Both the position numbers and the translations under genes were made by a program. DNA of 64,000 nucleotides from Liopterus haemorrhoidalis. Its lineage: Eukaryota > Arthropoda > Insecta > Coleoptera > Dytiscidae. The notes under the pieces were generated by a model that saw nothing but the letters and a program-made list of their open reading frames with translations, searched no databases and had not been told where the DNA came from. The stretch spans positions 202,974,419-203,038,418 of the forward strand of contig OZ020611.1 of the NCBI GenBank assembly GCA_963971575.1, in the 5' to 3' direction. Positions within the stretch are counted from its first letter, which is position 1; every line of letters starts with the position of its first letter. Positions 36,228 to 45,981 of the stretch are shown piece after piece.

Positions 36228-37234
36228 GTGTGAATTTTCACACATTTCAGGGTTTCGCAGGTATTTAATAAGTGAATGATGATTATTTGGGATGCCAAAA
36301 CAAATTTTATGTTAAAATATTTTTTTGTTAATTTTAATTTGAGTGCTTAATACCATTGTTTAGGTTTCGAAATATGTGCAGTATTTTATTTTTATATAGC
36401 AAGATTCATTAAGATTTTGAAAATTGCGCCTATGGCTTCCATTGGTTGTTTTAAGTCATAAGCTCCGCCCCTCTAATTTCGTATACATTGAAACATAGAA
36501 TTAAATTATAATTTCAACAATTTCCACTGGTTATTAAATTTACGCTTTTAAAAACTAAATGCTACATTTGCCAAAATTTAAATAAAATTTTGAAAAAATA
36601 ATTTAAACAAAATAAAAATGCAAAAAAAAAAAACAGAAAATATAAAGTCTCCAGACTGAAAGCGAACCCTAGTTTGCAATTTAGAAAGCGAGATATCTAA
36701 CCACTACACCATGAAAGCATACTTGTTTACTGTGTTACATAACATATTAAATATTTACATCGCCAACCAAAAAACACAAAAAATGCGTTATTTTCCAAAA
36801 ACATAATCTGATCAAAAATTCATGTTGTACTATTCCGGTTTACACCAATATACATTACTCAGAATTTTTTCAGATTTTTAGTTTGAACCATCTACAGGGC
36901 TACAGGGTGTGGGAGATTTTTTTTTGCACAATTTTGACAAAAATCGCGTCAAAATAATTTATTTTGCAAAAACAAAATTTTGATCGTTAGACCGCGTACT
37001 AAAGGCTTTCATCTGATACCCTACTCATAATTTTAAAAAAAATGTTTTTTCGATGACCACATATTTGTTTATATTTTTAGGGTGGATGTGTTTTTTAGAT
37101 GTTTTAGTATTTTTCTATGTGCGGGTCAAAGAGTTGTATAAGCATGCCAAATTTCAACTCTCTATGTTTAGCCGTTTGGATACAATTTTTACCGAACAGA
37201 CAGACAGGCAGACAGACAGGCAGACAGACAGACT

Positions 37235-37284
<50 letters not shown>

Positions 37285-37358
37285 TAGACAGACCGACAGA
37301 CAGACGACAAAATGACGATATAAGGGTTTTTGGTCATACCTACAAAACCCTAAAAAGC
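36228..37358 (-). repeat. (TGTC)n repeat family copy
   Basis: Hairpin terminus gtgtgaattttcacac with catttcagggtttcgcaggt at the left, and tcatacctacaaaaccctaa at the right. The array is in CAGA orientation at about 37197-37306. It contains ttgtactattccggtttaca and gtataagcatgccaaatttc, shared with the other copies, and a tRNA-like module at 36645-36718. Confidence 0.82.
36645..36718 (-). other. tRNA-like module with A and B boxes
   Basis: The reverse strand carries GGTGTAGTGGTTAG (A-box like, as in tRNA-Glu-type heads) and AGGGTTCGC (B-box like), about 30 nt apart. It sits at the position in the repeat copy equivalent to the module at 30930-31010. The sequences differ except around gcaaactagggttcg. 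Confidence 0.55.
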
Positions 37359-38600
37359 GACAAATTATCAAACAAATATCAAGTACAGTTTGCCGCTTTT
37401 ATTACACTTATTCCGCCTCACCTAACAGTCTTCTCCCTGAAAATCACAAACGAATTGTAAACAAATTTATCAGGATTTGTACGAAAGAATAATAAATTTT
37501 TATCTGTATTTAAACTATTGTATTTCTTAACAACTTCTCTGAGCCAAGGTATAGGATGTATGTAAATATAAAAATATAAGTGAAAAACATGAAGAGCAAA
37601 AATGGTTTTTGACAATGGTGGTATTTCCATTTTTTTTTTTTTTTTTGTCATAAGTTTTGTTATGCCGTTCCCTAAATTATGTCGCCTTGGTTTATTGTAC
37701 CCCGTAACGGAACGGGTCTGAAATTTTTGTTTTTTTGCTTTTCTGTTTTAAAACTTTTCACTAAATTCTTTCAATGTGAATTTCTTTGGTGCGATTTCAA
37801 TTTCGACTTCATCTTACAGATCATGGTATACACCGTTTTGGTGTAAACAAGATTAACAAGGTCTTCATCAGTAAGATCATTATCATGATATTGGAGCAGG
37901 TCTTGGACATTTCTATTTCTGTTAATACATAAGATTTTACAGTTTTGGGCTGCGCGATGAAAACATAATATAGGTATCGAAGTATAAACTGCATTAACCA
38001 AGCTATTCCTTTACAATGAATTTCCTCCAGAACACTTCGTAAATCGTATTTTCATAAAACTAGCATTTTAGAACTAAACTTTGATATTCGAAGTTAGTTC
38101 CAGAATTGGCCAACGGATGTCAGTGTACGATAATATAATTCGTTAAGGTTATTGTGTCAGTTGAGAAAAGAATATAACTCCTAAAACTTTTCATAACTTG
38201 GAGAATCATTGCAAGATGCAAGCATGAAACTTGCAAAATGTAATTTTCAATGGCGTATTATACGATTAGAGCAACAACTGTGAAATGCGCACATGAAAAG
38301 ATGAAATATTTAAATATAAGCAGATGGCATTTCAACGTTTCTCTGTGCAAAACAAAATGTATTAAGCCGATCAAAAACGTTTTGAAATTGAGATTAACGG
38401 AAGCATGGGGACATACACAGATTATATATTTATATAGAATCATATATAAATCATATTTAAATTCTGAGTAAAACTGAAAGCTGTTTTGAAATTTGTCATA
38501 TAATCGGCTTTTTAGAATTGTAAAGGTACAGAAAAGTTTAGTTATGGCCGACTAACCTTGGCACAGTCGTAAATTAATAAAATACAAATCGTATCATAAT
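37359..38600. other. Mostly unassigned interval
   Basis: Apart from a possible Tigger scrap at 37790-38001, no coding similarity is evident. T-rich tract at 37629-37648. Confidence 0.35.
37771..38001 (-). pseudogene. Possible Tigger transposase C-terminal scrap
   Basis: The minus-strand frame contains NVQDLLQYHDNDLTDEDLVN, resembling the (D)ieeLL..h.eeLtnEdLieL helix near the C-terminus of Tigger/jerky transposases. The preceding residues do not align by eye, so only this block supports the call. Confidence 0.4.
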
Positions 38601-38639
38601 GTGAAAGTTCTTCGAAAGTCCAAAAACCAGAGCAAATTG

Positions 38640-39040
38640 GAAACTAAAAGAAGCCTGTGCATAAAATCTTGGGAGGGCTGTCTCCGATGGAGAGATCCAA
38701 GAGGTTTTGGGCGTAGGACATACTTTGGTGACTTTCATAAGAGCGGAAGTCCTTCATCTTCAAGAACCGATGAAAATGTCAACAGAATCCGGGATCTTGT
38801 GCGTTCAGATCATCGGTTGACAGTCAGAATGATCGGGGAAGAGTTGAATTTGACTCTCACTACCGTTCATCAGATTTTGACCAATGATTTGGGAATGGGA
38901 AAAATCTGCGCAAAAATGGTTCCAAAAAACCTTGCACAGGACCAAAAGGACATCAGGAGACAAAGGTGCCTTGGCTTTTTGGAAACGATTGAAATTGGTA
39001 CCCATTTTCTGGGTACCTATTTAATAATAACAGGTTATGT
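38640..39040 (+). pseudogene. DD34D mariner (SETMAR-like) transposase, HTH region
   Basis: The plus strand encodes SRTDENVNRIRDLVRSDHRL followed by TVRMIGEELNLTLTTVHQIL and LGMGKICAKMVPKNLAQDQK, then RRQRCLGFLETIEIGTHFLG. This is the second helix-turn-helix and linker of classical mariner transposases (RTEENVxRVRxLVRSDRRLTVRMIAEEL). The N-terminal HTH and the GRP hook are degraded. The sequence ends where a rearranged Copia begins, before the first catalytic Asp. Confidence 0.82.
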
Positions 39041-39172
39041 GTTATTATTAATAGTATAGCTGAAGTTGAACAAATTAAAGAAAGTAAATAAATATTAATA
39101 ATAATTTATTAATGACATTTTTATCTTTTAGAAATATTTACACGGCACTTATTACATATTTTATATCTCCAT

Positions 39173-39411
39173 TTTTTCTTCTCATTTTCTTCTGCTAACG
39201 GACGCTCAATATTTCCGCAAACATAATCCCAATAATCATGAAAGACGAGTAAATTTTCAATTTGGGTTTTCCAGCAATCATGATTGTTATCATCCAATTT
39301 TTCAATAATTTTGGTCTACCTCGTCCTCGTTTTATTGATACGTTTTCTAATTGTTCATTACTTTCTGGTACTACAATTATATTTTCTGGTTCTATATTAA
39401 TTTCTTCTTCA
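39173..39411 (-). pseudogene. Copia fragments: integrase-RT linker fused to gag start
   Basis: On the minus strand, IEEEINIEPENIIVVPESNE followed by VSIKRGRGRPKLLK resembles the basic GRGRPxxxK linker between integrase and RT of Copia. In a neighbouring frame, KLDDNNHDCWKTQIENLLVF followed by DYWDYVCGNIERPLAEEN resembles the Copia gag start (kLdg.NY..Wk..me.lL...dlWd.v.g). These two regions are far apart in a normal Copia, so this is a joined, non-functional chimera. It runs straight into LTR sequence. Confidence 0.6.
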
Positions 39412-39811
39412 ATATCATGGCAAGCCAGAAAACAAAGATCAGTGTCGCTATCAAGCACGGAAGCTGAATACATGGCACTTACACAGCCCACAAAGGAAGC
39501 AATTTATCTTAGAGATTTTCTAAATGAATTAAATTATGAAGTCGGACAAAATAAAATGACGATTTTTGACGACAATCAGAGTGCCATAAAACTTGTGAAG
39601 AATAATGGATTTCATTCTCGTACGAAACATATAGCCCATACAATACCATTTTGTAAAAGAAAAGTATGAACAAAATTTAATTGACATAAATTATAAGCCA
39701 ACAGAAGATATGGTGGCCGATGTTTTCACAAAAGGACTAACTAGATTCAAGAATGAAAAATGCGTGAATGAAATGGGATTATCTGAAATCATCATTGTGG
39801 GAGAGTATTGA
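39412..39811 (+). pseudogene. Copia RNase H, 3' end of pol
   Basis: The plus strand reads ISWQARKQRSVSLSSTEAEY followed by MALTQPTKEAIYLRDFLNEL and then DDNQSAIKLVKNNGFHSRTK, the Ty1/copia RNase H (SW.skKQ..valSSTEAEY.a...a..E..wlr.ll.el, with D in DN.sAi.l). A one-base shift at about 39642 moves the frame to IQYHFVKEKYEQNLIDINYK and PTEDMVADVFTKGL, with the usual end NEMGL. The stop is followed by a purine-rich gtgggagag and then LTR sequence. RT is absent. Confidence 0.85.
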
Positions 39812-40024
39812 AATATCGAGACTCTGATGATCTCAATAATACCATGGATACACCACTATGGCAAGAGATAGAGGTTTTATACATGTACCCATGGAAATAT
39901 AAAATATGTAATAAGTGACGTGTAAATATTTTCTAAAAGATAAAAATGTCATTAATAAATTATTATTAATATTTATTTACTTTCTTTAATTTGTTCAGCT
40001 TCAGCTATACTATTAATAATAACA

Positions 40025-40526
40025 AGTTTGAGGGAGACAATATTGAATTGTAATTCCATTCGAATAATTAAAAAAAAATTAAATCAGTCTGGTTACTTAA
40101 TTTACACACCTCGTAAGATGCTAAATGTCAGTCGCCAATAAAATTATGCAAAACAATGACACTGCCAACATAATAGTTAAAAAAATTATTTTCATAGCTT
40201 TCTACACGCATTTTTTTTTTTTTTTTGTTCATATTGTAAATTCCTGAAAGTCAAAACGTCTTGGAAGATTTTGAAAGGAGATTTAATGATTTTAGAAAAA
40301 ATTTCCTAGATCAGTTTTGATTATCCCATTCAAGGAGCACGTGTATTTGCAACTGATTGCATACAGTTGCAAATAAATGTGCAGAGTTATTTCAATTTGA
40401 TTAAGTCGCGCTTGACATAAAATTATTACACTGCAGTCTGACATTTTTCTGAAATACCAGTATTTGGACAAAGATGTTTGCAAGTATATTTGCAATGAAA
40501 AATATCCCAGTTTCATATTAAAATTG
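40025..40526. other. Unassigned AT-rich interval
   Basis: No coding region or structured repeat identified. T run at 40211-40226. Confidence 0.35.
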
Positions 40527-40528
40527 TA

Positions 40529-41381
40529 TTAGATCGTCAAGGATGAAAAAAATGCAAAGTTGGTTGATAACTTACAAATATAAGTAATTATTTTATTTAT
40601 CAAAGTATGCACTCATATTGTCTATACACTTTTACCATTTAAGCGGCAGTTTGTTCAGGCCAGTGGTATAAAACCCTGGCGGACGAGAGTTAATGAATTC
40701 CTAGAAGGCCTGTTTTACAGTATTGTCGGAATTAAACTGTTTTTCTATTAAAAAGTTGTCCAAATTGTGGTAGAAGTGGTAGTCAGTGGAGCCTGGGTCT
40801 GGTGAGTATGGAGGATGATGATAAAGTTTCAATTCCAATTCCTATAGTTTTGCCACAGTCATTTGTGCAGTGTGTGGTCTCGCGTTATCATGCAATAAGA
40901 TAGCAGTAGATCTGTTGACCAATCTAGGTTGTTTTTCTTGAAGTTTTTACATCATTTGGTCCAGTTGGCTGCAATATATTTCTGCTGTGATCGATGAACC
41001 AATTTTTTGTTTTTTTTTTGTTTTTAAGTTACCTGTACGAAATTTGACGAACCAATTTGATATTGTCTGCTGCGTAGTAACACTAGAGCTAAATACACTA
41101 TTAATGTTTCGCGCGGTCTGCGATGCCGTAGTTCCACGTAAGAACTCATACTTCATAATAGTGCGAATTTCCGACCATACCATTTTCAACAAATTTAATT
41201 TTTAAAAAAGTTTTTGATTCTTTTTAGAGCATACGATGATATCTTTAAACAGGCGAGATGTGTAACTTTCCAACAAAAAAAAAAAAAAAAGCAGAACGGT
41301 AAAATATTAAGCCAATGTCAAATAATAAGCTGTTTAAGTTGGCAATATTATTAACTACAAATTTCATCCTTGACGACCTGA
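40529..41381 (-). mobile_element. DD34D-type mariner deletion derivative (853 bp)
   Basis: The termini TTAGATCGTCAAGGATGAAA and, from the other end, TCAGGTCGTCAAGGATGAAA match at 18 of 20 positions. TA flanks both (40527-40528, 41382-41383). It shares its 3' untranslated part and C-terminal coding with the remnant at 13870-15031. Confidence 0.92.
40620..41192 (-). pseudogene. Mariner transposase, N- and C-terminal parts joined by deletion
   Basis: The minus strand encodes MVWSEIRTIMKYEFLRGTTA followed by ISNWFVKFRTGNL, the first HTH of a classical mariner transposase. After a lysine/A-rich joint it reads IGSSITAEIYCSQLDQMM and, beyond a frameshift, RLVNRS, LLHDNARPHT, HHPPYSPD and DYHFYHNLDNFLIEKQFNSD. 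The GRP hook, second HTH and first catalytic Asp are missing, so the product cannot catalyse transposition. Confidence 0.85.
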
Positions 41382-41383
41382 TA

Positions 41384-42208
41384 TTATTCATATCATCCAC
41401 ACTTAACCCAAAAATTTTTGGTAGTTTTCTCGGTGTCATGAAAAAAAAAAAAAAATAAGGAAATCACAGTCCTAAACAAGTTGGCTACCCTGTATCTATG
41501 GAACTTAAAGGAAAAATAATGAAATAGCGTTAGTAATTTCATGTTAAATTTCTTCTACATCAACCTAAACTCTTCACTTTAATCTAGTGACATTAAAAAT
41601 CAAATGTTGGCTCATTTTCCTAGTGGGTGATTTTAAGTAGTCACGCTTCATTGAAAATCACATGTAATTGAACTCGACATTCAGACAATATTTTATAAAA
41701 TCAACAGGTGCTGTCTTTCACTTATAGTTTCCACTTTTCATCAAAATACGTTATGTTTTCAGTGCCAAATCATGATAATAAAACTTTTTTCGTGCTATTC
41801 TCGGATAAATTTACCATGAAATTTTGATGTATAACATACTAGACTGAAAATATTTACTGGAATGTTGAAAATTTTGAATGAAAAACATTTGAGATATTAA
41901 AGGAATGGCTATAAAAACATAGTTATAAAAGAAAAATTCTACGTCGAGAATTTGTTTTTCTCATGCCTTGTTCATAACTTCACTAAATCCTCGTTTTCTT
42001 CATTTTCTTAGGTATTACCTGCTATTCTTCATGCATTGATTTGTGTATGTGCAATGGAATCTCAATTGGTAAAGTGATTGACGAAGTGACTGATCGGGTA
42101 ATTTACTAAACAACTGATCGACTGGTAGGTTATTTACTTGCCGAGTGAACCATCGGAATGATTGATTTTATTGAGCCATTGCAGTGGTGGATTTTTCTTT
42201 GGTTGCTG
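41384..42208. other. Unassigned interval
   Basis: No coding similarity seen. Poly-A near 41439-41455. Confidence 0.3.
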
Positions 42209-43045
42209 GTTTGTGAATTTTCACACATTGCAGGGTTTCGCAGGTATATAAGTGAAGGCGGCATGCTGAGTGTGTAGGACAAATTTTGCTTTGTAGTAAC
42301 CACGGCAAAATGAACGATCTTTTTAAAATAATTTATCGTCTGTTAATCTCAGAGCTTTAAAAACAAATTTTATGTTAAAATATTTTTTTGTTAATTTTAA
42401 TTCGAATACCTAATATCATTATTTAGGTTTCTAAATAAGTGCAGATTTTTTTTTATATAACAAGGTTCATTAAGATTTTGAAAATTGGGCCTATGGCTTT
42501 CATTGGTTGTCTTAAATCATACGCTCCGCCCCTCTGGCTTCGTATAAATGACACAGAATGAAAATATAATTCCAATTGGTTATTAAATTTACGCTCTTGA
42601 AAATTAAATTCAAAATGTGCTAAAATATAACTAGAATTTTAACAAATTAATTTAAACATAATAAATATGAAAAACAAAAAAACAAAAAATAAAATTGATT
42701 CCACAAGCCAGGAACGAACATGTTTAGTGAAAAACGATCCTGTGTGGTTGTCGAGCAACTCAGCCACTAGTCCACCAAACGCTTATCAATTTAGTGTGTT
42801 CTAAGAGTATAACATGTATGCATCGTCAACCAAAAAACACAAAAAATGCGTTATTTTCCGAAAACATAATCTGATCAAAAATTCCTGTTGTTCTATTCCG
42901 GTTCACACCATTATACATTACTTAGAATTTTTTCACATTTTTAGTTTAAACCATCTGGGCTACAGGGTGTGGGACAAAAATTTTTTTGCACAATTTTGAC
43001 AAAAATCGCCTCAAATTAATTTATTTTGCAAAAATTAAGACAGAC

Positions 43046-43077
<32 letters not shown>

Positions 43078-43128
43078 GACAAAATGACGGTATAAAGGTT
43101 TTTTGGTCATACCTACAAAACCCTAAAA
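42209..43128 (-). repeat. (TGTC)n repeat family copy
   Basis: Left terminus tgtgaattttcacacattgc then agggtttcgcaggtat; right terminus tcatacctacaaaaccctaa. Short CAGA array at about 43031-43076. It contains the shared aacataatctgatcaaaaat, gttctattccggttcacacc and ggctacagggtgtgggac phrases, plus a tRNA-like module. Confidence 0.8.
42700..42790 (-). other. tRNA-like module (weak)
   Basis: The reverse strand has GGTGGACTAGTGGCTGAG (A-box-like) and TGTTCGTTCC (B-box-like), at the position in this repeat copy where others have a tRNA-like head. The B box departs from consensus. Confidence 0.45.
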
Positions 43129-43580
43129 AAGACAACAACAAAAAATTATAAATATTTTCTCGTAATTGTTAGAGATTTGCCTGTCGCCCGGTCATGAAGG
43201 GACAGTTTCCCGTTACGGTTACAAAATTTGGCATGAAGATGTGTCCAGACCCAATATTTACTGTGACCATAACTATTGTACATTTTTGTAGTTAGTCTTA
43301 GTTAAGCATCGCTATATAGCAGTCTTATTATCTCCGAAATATGTTTAATAAAGTTAGTTAATAACATCCAAGTTTTTCATTTATTTATTCACCTTCCGCC
43401 AATCTTTAACAGTAATAATAATAATCAACACAATATATTTGAAAGTTTTGCGATTACGAGGAAAAAAATAAAATAAATGTATTTACATATTTTTATTGTT
43501 TTTCAAAACATTCACCATTAGGTATACAGAGGCGGTACTGGCACAGGGGCAAAAAACGCAACCCGCAACACACGCTCAAC
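43129..43580. other. Unassigned interval
   Basis: Nothing recognisable beyond AT-rich sequence. Confidence 0.3.
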
Positions 43581-43612
43581 CGGAAATTCTTATCGGGGCG
43601 GAAGTCTTATCA

Positions 43613-43870
43613 GTTGGTTTTTCCGGTGTAATTTGAATCCTGGCAAGGTGTAATTTGATCAGTTCTTTTTTCCGGTGTATAATTTGAATCCTGACGAGGT
43701 GTAATTTGATCAGTTGAACAGGTCGAACAGACAGGTTGAACAGGTCGAACAGATAGGTTAAACAGGTCGAACAGATAGGTTGAACAGATCGAACAGGTCG
43801 AACAGAGATGTTGAACAGGTCGAACAGATAGGTTAAACAGACCTGTTCGGCCTGTTCAACCTGTCTGTTT
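43613..43870. repeat. Minisatellites: ~55-bp x2 then 22-bp x5, with inverted end
   Basis: At 43613-43715 a ~55-bp unit (tttttccggtgtaatttgaa...) occurs twice. At 43716-43845 a 22-bp unit close to ttgaacaggtcgaacagata-gg repeats about five times with one expanded unit. At 43843-43870 the motif turns round (acctgttcggcctgttcaac), giving a hairpin at the array end. The minus-strand frame across the array (LFDLFNLSVRPV repeats) is only the minisatellite translated. Confidence 0.85.
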
Positions 43871-43879
43871 AATAAATGT

Positions 43880-44436
43880 GATATTATACATAATATTATG
43901 AACAATAAAAAACATTTATTAAATATGCATATCTTTTTTTGTCGTAGAATCACGCCGATTCCTTTGATCTAGAAACAGTTATTCAGCATGAAAACATTGT
44001 AAGTAAAAAGTTTTCTTGTTTTGTAAATGATTTCAATTTTACAATGACAGAAAAACTACAATGCTTCATTTAATGGCATTACTGGAACAATTCTAAATGT
44101 CATTCTGTTAAAGAAATGTCATTTCCTTGGGTTTTAAAGCTTATAAATAAAATATTTTATACAAATATTGAATTGGGATTTTTACGAGAACAATATCATT
44201 GTGCTGAATACAAATGTATTGTGTTTGTATTGTTTTGCTTTTTATGCTTTGTTGAAGACAATTTAATGCTTATGTTATTTACATTTTATTACTAACGTTT
44301 ATATAATATGATTTTCATTTTTCCGCTATAATAAAAAGCTTTAGTTTTAAAGAAAATCTTAAGATCGTCTCATATGATTATATGACTGAGTTAGAAGTTT
44401 TGTGAGAGAAGTTCTTTTAATAAATAAGTATCGGTG
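43880..44436. other. Unassigned AT-rich interval
   Basis: No features identified. Confidence 0.3.
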
Positions 44437-44969
44437 TAAAGGCGCCTACAGACGGTATGCCAGCATTCGCCAGCGCTAGTTCTGTAGCGCTGGCCGTAAC
44501 ATGTAGCACTGGCGGCACTTGTACTTGCGTACCACACAGCCGACCTGTCAGTACTGGCCAAGTAAAAAAATTGCGAACGTGAGCCGGCGCTTGTAAAATG
44601 GCGTCTGACAGTGAAAGTGAGGTTATGGTCGCAGCTTCGACCTTTCTTTTGATATTTAAATTAAATAAAAAGTGCAAAAAACAGCCTACGCTGGCTGTGA
44701 CTTGTGACTTGTTGCCCCTACATACGATCCGCGGAGCTAGACAAGTAAAAACATTGGCCGTGACGCCGCACAGTGGGGCAGGAGAGCTTCAAAACTGGCA
44801 TCAATTCAGGTATTATAGGACTGGATTTCTAAGTTAGATATTTGTTTTAAGGGCACTTGGTAGACTTAAGAAAAATGCATTGACAGATTTTTAAATGTTT
44901 ATTTACTAATGTAATTATTATATAATGTCTTACAAATTAGTATAAAAATTAAAATAAATAAAAAAAGCT

Positions 44970-45689
44970 TCAAAATTCATATTCATCTTCGGAATTTGAA
45001 AATATATCATCATTTTCATCGACATTGTCACTGGTATCGTCATCATCATCACTGTTATCCCGATGACTAATGACATGTACGTCTGGAGGTTTTAATAAAT
45101 CTAGTGCCTCTTTTGGAAGGTTTTGTAGATTTTTTTTAGGTAATGTTCGTTTACTAGAGATGACGGGGTCAAAACTCAATAAAAAGAAGTTAAAAATATC
45201 AGCATTTGTTTTCTCTCGGCTACATTTTCTAGCGTAATTCTCTCTATACTTCTTGAAGTCTTTATTGCGAGCTTCCTGTGCTTCCTCTGTCAATTACCCT
45301 ATTGGTAACAATGCAGATGATATAATTTCAGGCCCGTGTATAAAGTATTTATGCAATGTAGGGGGCATATTGTACCATGGATACTTTTCAACGAAGTATC
45401 TTGCCGTGTTATGAGCGAATACTCTAAATTTTGTAACATCAATTTCATGTCCACATGCCACTGCTATCATAATTATATGCATTTTTTTTATCAAAACTAT
45501 ATCTATTTTTGTTATATCAGCCGAAATTTCAAAGAAGCGTCTTGCTGTGTTGCCATCATTCGTATTACCGAATCCTGGTTTCGGTTTATCAACAATCAAA
45601 CCACAGCCTATTTATATATATTGCATGCACTTAAATATTATTTTATTATTACTAAAAGTTAGCTACAAACCTGAAGTTGAAGGATCCAT
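44970..45689 (-). pseudogene. Transib (RAG1-like) transposase C-terminal gene, two exons, one nonsense codon
   Basis: Exon 1 is 45689-45671 (MDPSTS plus one base). A 63-bp GT-AG intron (45670-45608) follows, and exon 2 (45607-44970) continues in phase: GCGLIVDKPKPGFGNTNDGN and so on. The block NDGNTARRFF (residues 23-32) and WYNMPPTLHKYFIHG are typical of the Transib C-terminal region. By position they correspond to the RAG1 stretch with the third catalytic acid (NESGNKLFRRF) and the following HWLYTSKYLQKF. A stop (TAA 45296-45294) interrupts between LLPIG and LTEEAQEARNKDFKKY, where one base change from CAA would explain it. The frame then stays open to an acidic tail, SEDEYEF-stop at 44970. 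The first two catalytic Asp and the N-terminal domains are absent, so this is an internal deletion product. The splice sites are predicted by eye. Confidence 0.75.
45608..45670 (-). other. Predicted 63-bp GT-AG intron in the Transib gene
   Basis: The minus strand begins GTTTGTAGCTAAC and ends ATAAATAG. Without removal the frame meets a stop 3 codons after MDPSTSG; with removal the reading frame continues without interruption into the conserved transposase segment. It is very short but within insect intron sizes. Confidence 0.55.
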
Positions 45690-45981
45690 GTAAAAATTTT
45701 CGAATTTTTAAAAAACTACGGTTTAAACACACCAGAAACACAGGACTGAAAATAACTCGCGCAAGAGACGTGTAGTATACGCTAAAGAGTTGCGTTAATT
45801 AAGGGCTGTAAGGGGCTAAAGGGCAGTTTTGAGCTGGCCAAAATGGGCAGATAAGTTGGTCCAGAGTCTCTAGTATACAGTACCCCCAAAAAATTTAACG
45901 TTACGCCCATTTTCATTTTTCGACTTTCTGCCAGGTTTTTTGCGATCTTGCCCCACTGTGCGCCGTCTGTAGGCACCTTAA

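Larger units (their letters stand above)
39042..40024. mobile_element. Rearranged Copia with inverted LTR ends
   Basis: Inverted copies of one Copia LTR terminus face outward: TGTTATTATTAATAGTATAG at 39042 running to about 39172, and the reverse at the right end (ctatactattaataataaca ending 40024), matching over about 125 bp. Between them the left ~240 bp encode Copia fragments on the minus strand and the right ~600 bp Copia RNase H and LTR on the plus strand, meeting head to head near 39411. Both ends carry LTR terminus sequence, yet the internal content is chimeric. Confidence 0.75.
44769..45960 (-). mobile_element. Transib deletion derivative with RSS-like termini (1,192 bp)
   Basis: Both ends begin CACAGTGGGGCA (left CACAGTGGGGCAGGAGAGCT, right reversed CACAGTGGGGCAAGATCGCA). 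They are flanked by an exact 5-bp GC-rich duplication CGCCG (44764-44768 and 45961-45965). Five-base GC-rich duplications and CACWRTG termini are hallmarks of Transib, the superfamily related to RAG1, and CACAGTG is the recombination-signal heptamer. It carries a minus-strand gene for a C-terminal Transib transposase segment. It lies 13 bp from the right end of the Harbinger MITE. Confidence 0.85.
44440..45978 (+). mobile_element. PIF/Harbinger MITE hosting a Transib insertion
   Basis: Termini AGGCGCCTACAGACGG and, reversed, AGGTGCCTACAGACGG, with TAA on each side (44437-44439, 45979-45981). Without the inner insertion the element is about 340 bp. From ATG 44598 the plus strand reads MASDSESEVMVAASTFLLIF followed by KLNKKCKK, like the start of Harbinger transposases; the rest of the gene is deleted. 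Confidence 0.82.

Noticed and set aside
43720..43870. CRISPR array
   Set aside because: Units are directly abutting 22-mers without unique spacers, in clearly eukaryotic DNA.
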